DNA from: JBDTRY01 sp039931435
GTDB lineage: Bacteria > Acidobacteriota > Thermoanaerobaculia > Gp7-AA8
Assembly: GCA_039931435.1 (NCBI GenBank)
Contig: JBDTRY010000113.1
Span: 1 to 11,531, forward strand
Length of the DNA stretch: 11,531 bases
Direction: 5' to 3'
Within the stretch, counting starts at the first letter, position 1; every line of letters begins with the position of its first letter. Of the stretch, positions 6,536 through 11,531 are shown one piece after another. The translations under genes and the position numbers were made by a program. The notes under the pieces are model-generated. The model was not told where the DNA came from, did no database searches, and saw only the letters and a program-made list of their open reading frames with translations.

Positions 6536-6608
6536 CCGTAGTAATTGCAGCACCTCCGGGACACCGGCTTGCAATGAACCACCGCTCACGACGCCACCGC
6601 CCTGACGC

Positions 6609-7817
6609 TCAAACGAACCTCGTCCACACCAGATCCCGACGCTTCACGCGCTCGTAGGCCCGGCAGGCCGGGTATAGAAACAACACCACGCCTCCCCAGA
6701 TCGCATAGACCGCCGCCAGTCCATATCCATATCCTTCCGGCGCCGAGTCCGGACCTCTCCATCCCAGCCATGCGGCGGGCTGCCCGCTCACATGTGCCAG
6801 AAGCAGAGCGATGACGTGAATCAGATAGAGATGACAGAGGTAGTAGAACATCGGCACGCGGCCAAACGTCAGTACCGCGCCCATGAGAGGGCCGGATGGC
6901 CGCCGCAGCAGAAAACGCTCAGCGAGCGCCATGGACACGAGCGACGGCCCGAGGGTCATCATCAGGAACTGCAGAGACGGAGGATATTTCGCTACATTGA
7001 GCAGTGAGATAAGCGAATGCGAGGCATCGTGGTAAAAGACAAAGTGCGCGCGGGAGGCACCCATTCCGGAGGGATTCCCGTAACTATTCGTTATCCGCAG
7101 GACCAGGAACAGCAAGGTCGACGCTGTGCCAGTCCAGATAAAACAACGTTGGCGCCTTCCGGCCGTCCAGCTCCAGACCGGACCGATGGAGTACCCCAAT
7201 AGCATGACCGCGCTCCAGGGAACGATCGAATAGAGAACGTACCACTCATGCCCTGCAATGATGACCGGCCCGGGAACGTGAAGGAGGCTCCACATCGGTG
7301 CGAACGACCCGAAGCGTTCCGGAGTGAAGGGGATCAAGGGATCGCTGAGAACAATCACAACGAGCGAACCCGCTGCGAGGACACCCGTGCGCACTCCGGC
7401 GAGAGCTGCAACGAAAATCATGCTCCATCCAAGGGCCCAGAGCACGCCGGCAAAGCTATAGCCGGGAGTGAACTGCCAGGCGAACCCGACGATCGTCAGC
7501 TCCAGGACCATCAGGAGCGCTCCCCGCCAGGCCAGGAGTCCGCGCGCACTCATGGCCCGCCGCCGGAGACTGAGGTACGAAGACGTTCCCGCCAGAAAGA
7601 AGAACACCGGAGCGCAGAAATGCGTAACCCACCGCGTCAGAAAAAGCGCCAGAGAAGTCCTCTCGATATTCTCGGGGGCGAAGCGCACGTCCGTGAAAAA
7701 GTAACGGACATGGTCGAGGGCCATCAGCATCATGACCACGCCTCGGAGCCAGTCGATCGATGCATGGCGCACGAGCGGAGGCGCCGAACAAGGGGGAACT
7801 CCAGCGACTTCGCTCAA
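6609..7817 (-). CDS. Multi-pass membrane acyltransferase, DUF1624/HGSNAT-like
   Basis: The N-terminal segment RHASIDWLRG, then VVMMLMALDHVRYFF (residues 16-41), is the hallmark of the DUF1624 and heparan-alpha-glucosaminide N-acetyltransferase-like family. These integral membrane proteins move acyl groups, often acetyl, across or at the membrane. His36 (DHVR) and His66 (THFCAP) are conserved-looking candidates for catalysis. About nine to eleven hydrophobic helices follow, and the C-terminus is basic (YERVKRRDLVWTRFV). The frame is open to a TTG at 7874. The TTG at 7817 is favoured because GGAGGTG (7825-7831 on the plus-strand numbering) lies seven bases upstream and the conserved domain then starts about 15 residues in, giving 402 residues. 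The acceptor substrate is unknown. The gene stands alone, with repeat-rich gaps on both sides. Confidence 0.85.
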   Translation of the reverse strand: MSEVAGVPPCSAPPLVRHASIDWLRGVVMMLMALDHVRYFFTDVRFAPENIERTSLALFLTRWVTHFCAPVFFFLAGTSSYLSLRRRAMSARGLLAWRGALLMVLELTIVGFAWQFTPGYSFAGVLWALGWSMIFVAALAGVRTGVLAAGSLVVIVLSDPLIPFTPERFGSFAPMWSLLHVPGPVIIAGHEWYVLYSIVPWSAVMLLGYSIGPVWSWTAGRRQRCFIWTGTASTLLFLVLRITNSYGNPSGMGASRAHFVFYHDASHSLISLLNVAKYPPSLQFLMMTLGPSLVSMALAERFLLRRPSGPLMGAVLTFGRVPMFYYLCHLYLIHVIALLLAHVSGQPAAWLGWRGPDSAPEGYGYGLAAVYAIWGGVVLFLYPACRAYERVKRRDLVWTRFV

Positions 7818-7824
7818 TGGACGA

Positions 7825-7831
7825 CACCTCC
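7825..7831 (-). promoter_or_regulatory. Shine-Dalgarno site deciding the 7817 start
   Basis: On the minus strand this reads GGAGGTG, a near-perfect Shine-Dalgarno sequence seven bases before the TTG ending at 7817. The upstream TTG at 7874 has only a poor AGGG-like site, so this element argues for the shorter protein. Confidence 0.6.
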
Positions 7832-7975
7832 ATCGCGCAGCGTATCCACGCTCATCAGCGGTGCGCTTGAACAAACATGCGCGGCCCTGTTGGGTCGGTG
7901 CCTCTCGACAACGCTATGCTGAGAGAGGGAACGGCGCAGGCGCCGGTGCCGTGTATGCCGGAGCGTAACGGCCTG

Positions 7976-8032
7976 TCATCCCGAGCGAGTTCACAGCGGC
8001 AGGCGCTGGACCATGGTGAAGAACACGGTGGC
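7976..8032 (-). repeat. Decayed copies of two repeat families
   Basis: GTCATCCCGAGCGAG (7976-7990) is the inverse of the CTCG...GGGATGAC repeat end. Next to it, CGCTGGACCATGGTGAAGAAC (about 8004-8024) resembles the right part of the 50-bp repeat as seen in its intact copy at 8188-8208. The stretch 7875-7975 upstream shows no gene and no clear signal. Confidence 0.4.
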
Positions 8033-8052
8033 CCGGCTTGCGTCCTGAGCGT

Positions 8053-8120
8053 CGAGCGAAGGATCTCTTCCACCTTCTCGGTTGCCGGCCCAGTGCCTCG
8101 TTGAAGAGATCCTTCGCTCG
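8053..8120. repeat. 18-bp perfect inverted repeat, 32-base spacer
   Basis: CGAGCGAAGGATCTCTTC (8053-8070) and GAAGAGATCCTTCGCTCG (8103-8120) are exact reverse complements separated by 32 bases. Each arm is a copy of the dispersed family, with divergent tails: CCTGAG on the left, and CCCTCAGCATGAC (about 8130-8142) on the right. Two family members facing each other, or one hairpin element, explain this equally well. There is no T-tract. Confidence 0.75.
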
Positions 8121-8157
8121 CTGCGCTCCCCCTCAGCATGACAAGCGCCCCATGGGA

Positions 8158-8208
8158 GTTTCTTACAAGCGAGGGCACAGCGGTGCCGCTGAACCAGGGT
8201 GAAGAAAC
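8158..8208 (-). repeat. 50-bp palindromic dispersed repeat, copy 3 (inverted)
   Basis: It is bounded by GTTTCTT (8158-8164) and AAGAAAC (8202-8208). It contains ACAAGCG and GCTGAACCAGGGTGAAG, matching the reverse complement of 1999-2048. The internal stem sequence differs from copy 1 but still pairs (AGCGG with CCGCT), which looks like compensatory change. Confidence 0.65.
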
Positions 8209-8247
8209 TCCATGTGAGATTCTTCTGGAGGCAAGCGATTCGAGACC

Positions 8248-8348
8248 GACGCCGGGAGGCGTCGCAGACGGTAGCCGGGCGTTCGCCGCAGGCGACCCCC
8301 GGACCACACAGCGCCGCCAAAATGGTGTCAAGCACCCTGGAGGGGTGC
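8248..8348. repeat. Cluster of three further hairpins
   Basis: GACGCC (8248-8253) pairs with GGCGTC (8258-8263). A longer imperfect stem, CCGGGCGTTCGCC with GGCGACCCCCGG, spans about 8276-8302. GCACCC (8332-8337) pairs with GGGTGC (8343-8348). The segment between the last two contains AATGGTGTCAAGCACC. No gene is supported; this looks like a composite intergenic repeat, part of the gene-free stretch 7818-8481. Confidence 0.5.
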
Positions 8349-8351
8349 CGG

Positions 8352-8435
8352 GTTTCTAACAAAGGTCGGCCGCGTTGATGCGCCCACATCTCAGTGCGTT
8401 TCTTACAGGCTTCGCGCGAAGGATCTCTCTCCAGT
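8352..8435. repeat. Decayed 50-bp repeat and 18-base core relative
   Basis: GTTTCTAACAA (8352-8362) with GGCCGCGTTGA (8368-8378) resembles the left part of the inverted 50-bp repeat. A second GTTTCTTACA (8398-8407) follows, then GCGCGAAGGATCTCTCTCC (8416-8434), a near match to the inverted 18-base core. The stretch runs nearly up to the AraC gene's stop at 8482. Confidence 0.4.
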
Positions 8436-8481
8436 TCCCCCTTGCTCAATGGCATCGCCGAGCCTCGGAGAGTCGGGCCAC

Positions 8482-9390
8482 TCAACAGCCCTCTCCGGGC
8501 TTCGCCGATCTCCCTTCAGCTGGACTCGTCCCTTGCGACGCCCCACTCCGGAACGCCGACGGCTGCATCCCGAACTCACGCCGAAAGGCGCGGCAAAAAT
8601 GACTGTGATCCGAAAACCCCAGGTCGAGGGCGAGCCTGGTGAGATTATCCGCCCCCTGCTTGAGGCGCTGCATCGCGCTGCGCAGCCGAAGAAGACTCTG
8701 ATACCGATGCATGCTCACCCCGGTCACCTGCCTGAAGCCGCGGCAGAGGTGGAACTGGGACAGACCGGCATGACCGGCAATCGCCCGCAGCGGCAACTGC
8801 TCATCGAAGTGAGCCGCCAGCAACTCCTCGGCTACAGCCACCGCTCGGCGGACATGCGAAGAGGGCCCGGAGCATGGTTCTGCTCCGGCGCCGGCGCTGA
8901 ACGATGCGATGGCCGCCCATCCCGCTTCTTCAACGCCCCCGTCGCCACTCACGATTCTTTGTAGCATTCTCGTTTGCGCGAGGAATCCGACCGCGGCGGC
9001 AAAGGCCTGAACCTCCCTGAAAATTCCGCGCAGCTCCCCCTCAATCATTTCCCATCCCCGCTCGGTGAAGGTGAACACTGTGCACTCGTCGCCGCCGTCC
9101 ACGGGATGGTCGACCGTGAAAGGATGATCGGGCGTGACGAGAAATGCGTGAACCGGTGAGAGCAGCGCCGATTGACTGCCGCGCCTGACGCGAAACACTC
9201 CTCGCCGCACGAAGCTCAGCGAGTAGCTGGAAGAGTTCTCCGCGCTGTCCGAGGAATGACCGGCGCAGCGGTAATCGCCAACCGAAAACGCATCCCCCTG
9301 GAAGATCACGTTGTAGGTCGTTGCGCTCACCGACAGAGCGTACTCCTCCGCGCTCGCCAACGAAATGGCGGCAGGTAACGAAAGTCCCAA
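8482..9390 (-). CDS. AraC-family transcriptional regulator
   Basis: The 302-residue frame has an N-terminal cupin-like sensing domain (about 24-120; FVRRGVFRVRRG, FLVTPDHPFTV). A C-terminal AraC DNA-binding domain spans about 181-283 with both helix-turn-helix units. The first is LPLRAIAGHAGLSQFHLCRGF at 199-219, followed by the linker TGVSMHRYQSLLRLRSAMQRL. The second is LTRLALDLGFSDHSHFCRAF, ending GMQPSAFR at 274-281. It should bind promoter DNA in response to a small ligand or signal that cannot be named. The longest start is TTG at 9390, one codon after the GNAT stop; GTG at 9330 (residue 21), with GGAGGAG further upstream, is a credible alternative. The tail after 283 is low-complexity. 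Coupling to the GNAT gene suggests shared expression. Confidence 0.88.
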   Translation of the reverse strand: MGLSLPAAISLASAEEYALSVSATTYNVIFQGDAFSVGDYRCAGHSSDSAENSSSYSLSFVRRGVFRVRRGSQSALLSPVHAFLVTPDHPFTVDHPVDGGDECTVFTFTERGWEMIEGELRGIFREVQAFAAAVGFLAQTRMLQRIVSGDGGVEEAGWAAIASFSAGAGAEPCSGPSSHVRRAVAVAEELLAAHFDEQLPLRAIAGHAGLSQFHLCRGFRQVTGVSMHRYQSLLRLRSAMQRLKQGADNLTRLALDLGFSDHSHFCRAFRREFGMQPSAFRSGASQGTSPAEGRSAKPGEGC

Positions 9391-9393
9391 CAG

Positions 9394-10161
9394 TCAACTC
9401 TTCACGTAGAAGAGCGACTCGAACACAGCGTGAAACCCGAGGCGCGAAAAGACCGTCGAGGCCGGGCCACCGGAGACAGTGTTGAGCACGGTGACTTCGT
9501 TGCCGAGTTTGCGTGAATCCTGGAGCGCCAGCCGCACGAGCGCTGCCGCCACTCCCCTGCCCCGCATCGCCTCCAGAGTGGCCACTGCGTAGAGTCCACC
9601 GACCCTTTTCCAGTTCAGGAGGAGAGAGAGGCCAGCAGGTTCTCCATTGACTTCGGCAAGGTAGAAGATCTGATTGCGTTCCGGCGCATTCATCAGATTC
9701 ACCTTCTCCACCCAGCGCCTCCAGTCAGGAACTCCGAAGCTGCGGCTCTGCACGTCCGAGAACCTGGCGATGTCCTCGGCGTTTTTGCATCGCCGAACTC
9801 GAATTTCCTCCGGACCGCGCTTCGGCAGCGGCCCATCGTGAACCATATGCACGAGGCGGGCACCGACATTCCACCGCGCAGACTCCAGATACCGGGCGAT
9901 TCCGTCCGGTCGTGACGCCGGCGTTACTTTCAGGCAAGGCGTTCGCTTCCAGTCGCTGAAGAAGTCGACGGTTCGTCGCTCGACACACTCAAGATCCCGG
10001 CGGCCCGCATGAATTCTGGCGATGAAGTTCCAGTTCTTTACCGAACTCTCGCTAGAAAGATAGAGGGTCCCGAATTTCAGGTCCATCGAGGCCGAGCGAT
10101 GCCTGCGGATGAACATCAGTTCGTTTTCTTCGAGAACCGGGACCGAACGGATTCTATCCAT
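9394..10161 (-). CDS. GNAT-family N-acetyltransferase
   Basis: This 255-residue protein has a C-terminal GNAT domain (about 118-250). It includes the strand IFYLAEVNGEPAGLSLLLN (165-183), then YAVATLEAMRGRGVAAALVR (191-210), where RGRGVA (200-205) is the acetyl-CoA pyrophosphate-binding loop. The late helix and strand are VFSRLGFHAVFESLFYV. The first 115 residues form a separate region, possibly a degenerate second GNAT-like half (ARYLESARWNVGARLVHMVHD at about 89-109). GNAT enzymes move an acetyl group to an amine of a small molecule, peptide or antibiotic; the substrate cannot be inferred. The ATG at 10161 lacks a clear Shine-Dalgarno sequence. The stop is followed after one codon by the TTG start of the AraC gene, so the two are likely co-transcribed. 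Confidence 0.82.
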   Translation of the reverse strand: MDRIRSVPVLEENELMFIRRHRSASMDLKFGTLYLSSESSVKNWNFIARIHAGRRDLECVERRTVDFFSDWKRTPCLKVTPASRPDGIARYLESARWNVGARLVHMVHDGPLPKRGPEEIRVRRCKNAEDIARFSDVQSRSFGVPDWRRWVEKVNLMNAPERNQIFYLAEVNGEPAGLSLLLNWKRVGGLYAVATLEAMRGRGVAAALVRLALQDSRKLGNEVTVLNTVSGGPASTVFSRLGFHAVFESLFYVKS

Positions 10162-10573
10162 CGTTCAATGATGGATCCGACAGCGCCCGCCCGTCTTGAA
10201 TATCCTTGCGCGTAGTGCGGATCGGCACGGCGCGTTACCCCGAGCCCCGGAGTCCAGGTCAGGCGCAGTCCGGCGAAGATCCTCCGTTCGAGGCTCAGGA
10301 CGGCAGTCTGTCTGGCCTTGGGAGAAGCTCGAAGCTACGACCATCCCCGTTCGCCGCGGGAGGGACGGGTTGTCCATTGCGGGCAATTGTGGCGCGATCA
10401 CGCCTCGCAGCTTGACTACCAGGGCCCCCAGGCGAAGTGCCATGACCGAAGCCGAGTCTTCTCATTCGAATACGAACTCCAGACGGGAAAGAGCCGCTCC
10501 CTGGGAGGGAAGGGAGCCGACCGACTCTCGAAAACCTCGCGACCATCGTGAAACGGGTCCGAAGGAAGCCCGA
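10162..10573. other. Gene-free divergent gap
   Basis: Open frames exist here on both strands but their products are Arg/Pro-rich, overlap each other and show no family features. A segment near 10276-10300 (GAAGATCCTCCGTTCGAGGC, then CAGGAC) may be a very decayed member of the GATCC repeat family. Promoters for the GNAT gene should lie at the left end, but none is clear. Confidence 0.4.
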
Positions 10574-10602
10574 TTGACAATGTAGCTACTGGTAGCTACA
10601 TT
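10574..10602 (+). promoter_or_regulatory. Toxin-antitoxin promoter with palindromic operator
   Basis: TTGACA (10574-10579) is a perfect -35 box. After a 17-base spacer, TACATT (10597-10602) is a fair -10 box. The spacer and -10 hold two copies of the 8-bp palindrome GTAGCTAC (10582-10589 and 10592-10599), centred ten bases apart. Together they form the perfect inverted repeat TGTAGCTAC-TG-GTAGCTACA (10581-10600). This is the expected layout for autorepression by a Phd/YefM-type antitoxin. The ATG at 10609 lies at the expected transcription start. Confidence 0.75.
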
Positions 10603-10608
10603 TGTGGA

Positions 10609-10893
10609 ATGCGTTCGGTCGGCATCAAGGAGCTCAAGAACAGGCTCAGCGAGTACATCCGTCTCGTTTCCCAGGGGGAAACGGTCCTGGTCACCGACCG
10701 CGATAAGGTGGTCGCGGAGATTCACCCCCTGACGCCGGGACGCAGCACGTCGGTCCTGGACGCTGTTTTAGCCGAGGCAGTGAAGAGCGGGTGGATCACG
10801 CCGCCGGCCATCCGCCAGCCGCCGCCACGACTGCCCGTGGCCACGGCCGCGGAGATCCTCGGCGATCTCAGCGCCTCGCGGGACGACCGGTGA
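10609..10893 (+). CDS. Phd/YefM-type antitoxin (VapB role)
   Basis: This 94-residue protein opens with MRSVGIKELKNRLSEYIRLV, followed by GETVLVTDRDKVVAEIHPL (23-41), the classic Phd/YefM N-terminal fold that dimerises and binds operator DNA. The C-terminal part (about 45-94), rich in proline and alanine, would be the flexible region that wraps and inhibits the toxin. Its stop overlaps the toxin start by GTGA (10890-10893), which favours coupled translation with antitoxin made first. There is no Shine-Dalgarno sequence before the ATG, and the predicted transcription start coincides with it, which suggests a leaderless message. Autoregulation through the palindromes at 10581-10600 is inferred from layout. 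Confidence 0.88.
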   Translation: MRSVGIKELKNRLSEYIRLVSQGETVLVTDRDKVVAEIHPLTPGRSTSVLDAVLAEAVKSGWITPPAIRQPPPRLPVATAAEILGDLSASRDDR

Positions 10894-11276
10894 TCTTTCT
10901 CGATACGTCCGTAGCTCTGGCGCAGTTGCTCGCCGAAGATCGATATCCACCTGCCTCTCTCTGGGACAAGACGATCGTGGCCAGCCGTGTCCTGGAGTAC
11001 GAGCTGTGGAATGCCATCCATCGCCGTGCTCTGCTGGGGACCCACGGTACGGCGGTCGTTCAGTTCGTGCAGTCCATCGCCTTCGCTGAGCTGACCCGCG
11101 AGACGCTCCGAAGAGCGACCGAGCCATTTCCGCATGGCGTCCGAACACTCGATGCGCTTCACCTGGCTACGATTCTCTTTCTCCGCGACCAGGGCATGGA
11201 TCTCAGCCTGGCATCCTACGATGAGCGCATGATCGACTCGGCCACCGCTCTGGAGATTCCTCTGGCGGAGTGCTGA
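10890..11276 (+). CDS. vapC: PIN-domain toxin ribonuclease, VapC type
   Basis: The frame is open from 10791, but the GTG at 10890 is chosen because it starts exactly at the PIN-domain strand (MIFLDTSVALAQLL) and overlaps the antitoxin stop by four bases. The result is 128 residues, normal for VapC. Acidic residues expected to hold Mg or Mn ions are visible: Asp5 (FLDTS), Glu38 (EYELWNAI), Asp88 (TLDALHLA) and Asp111 (SYDERM). VapC toxins are endoribonucleases that cut tRNA or rRNA at specific sites when freed from the antitoxin. The target here is unknown. All four key residues are present, so the toxin is probably active. The pair could stabilise this region or act in stress or phage response. 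Confidence 0.9.
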   Translation: MIFLDTSVALAQLLAEDRYPPASLWDKTIVASRVLEYELWNAIHRRALLGTHGTAVVQFVQSIAFAELTRETLRRATEPFPHGVRTLDALHLATILFLRDQGMDLSLASYDERMIDSATALEIPLAEC

Positions 11277-11309
11277 GGTCCCTTTCCGAAGATTCAGACC
11301 GAGTGTTCT

Positions 11310-11360
11310 GGAGAAGCGAGAAAAGGAGTCAGAGCGTCGCTTCTCCGCTCTCAGGAGAAG
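11310..11360 (+). terminator. Two mutually exclusive hairpins after the toxin gene
   Basis: GGAGAAGCGA (11310-11319) pairs perfectly with TCGCTTCTCC (11337-11346). The CTTCTCC part (11340-11346) can instead pair with GGAGAAG (11354-11360) around a 7-base loop. Neither hairpin is followed by a T-tract, so factor-independent termination is doubtful. An attenuator-like switch or a simple repeat remains possible. Confidence 0.35.
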
Positions 11361-11419
11361 AACGCACCCTCGAAGCTCTGCCGTGGTTTGAAGCGATCGG
11401 CAGGGCGGAGCCAACGAGA

Positions 11420-11531
11420 ATGGCGCTCGAGAGTGAGCATCGACGAGCTGACTGCGACGAGCTACACGTACGAGGGGTCTGCGCGGCAGAAACGCCCGAC
11501 CGCGAGAGAGTGGAGCGGCGAGTCCAGATTC
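11420..11531 (+). other. Uncertain gene start at the window edge
   Basis: Two overlapping frames stay open to the end. One starts at ATG 11420 with GGAG nine bases upstream (MALESEHRRADCDELHVRGV). The other starts at GTG 11433 (product begins with a start methionine, then SIDELTATSYTYEGSARQK). Neither shows a recognisable family, and both are too short to judge. The stretch 11361-11419 holds nothing clear. Confidence 0.2.

Noticed and set aside
7248..7922. Plus-strand open frame of 224 codons
   Set aside because: It is antisense to the membrane acyltransferase, whose hydrophobic helices and DHVR motif are convincing; the product is a charged low-complexity chain.
10196..10585. Open frames on both strands in the gap before the toxin-antitoxin pair
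   Set aside because: The products are Arg/Pro-rich, overlap each other on both strands, and have no ribosome-binding site or family signature.
10791..10889. N-terminal extension of the toxin reading frame
   Set aside because: The extension overlaps the antitoxin in another frame, is Ala/Arg/Gly-rich, and precedes the PIN domain's usual first strand; GTG 10890 is the better start.
10722..11414. Minus-strand open frame of 230 codons opposite the toxin
   Set aside because: It is antisense to a PIN toxin with all expected acidic residues and a GTGA overlap with its antitoxin.

Overview
The window reads as a stretch of chromosome from a high-GC, Gram-negative-type bacterium. It shows a lipobox lipoprotein, cleavable Sec signal peptides and a VapBC-type toxin-antitoxin pair. 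The long intergenic gaps are filled with families of short palindromic repeats. That combination fits lineages such as Acidobacteriota, but nothing here fixes the taxon, so the assignment is a guess. No rRNA, tRNA, CRISPR array, transposase or phage gene was seen.

Layout. (1) 105-1900, plus strand: a compact cluster of a small zinc-ribbon protein, a small membrane protein that reads through only after a one-base frameshift, a membrane-anchored alpha/beta hydrolase (TTG start) and a DUF302 protein (TTG start). (2) 1901-2788: about 890 bp with no credible gene, containing at least four kinds of short repeat. (3) 2789-5592, minus strand: two exported proteins of unknown function overlapping by ATGA. 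The second combines TPR repeats, a four-cysteine zinc ribbon and YD-like beta repeats. (4) 5787-6413, plus strand: a coiled-coil-rich lipoprotein resembling DUF2959, ending near a terminator-like hairpin. (5) 6609-7817, minus strand: a multi-pass DUF1624/HGSNAT-like acyltransferase. (6) 7818-8481: a second gene-poor, repeat-dense gap. (7) 8482-10161, minus strand: a GNAT acetyltransferase followed after one codon by an AraC-family regulator. (8) 10162-10573: no supported gene. (9) 10574-11276, plus strand: a Phd/YefM-type antitoxin and PIN toxin overlapping by GTGA, behind a promoter that carries a double palindromic operator and may give a leaderless mRNA. (10) 11277-11531: alternative hairpins and no firm gene.

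The genes do not form one obvious pathway. The clearest functional units are the toxin-antitoxin pair, the coupled secreted pair, the coupled GNAT/AraC pair and the 105-1900 cluster. The most unusual items are the exported TPR plus zinc-ribbon protein with its partner, the frameshifted small gene, and the shared repeat families in the two gene-poor gaps, including an exact 18-base sequence present three times.
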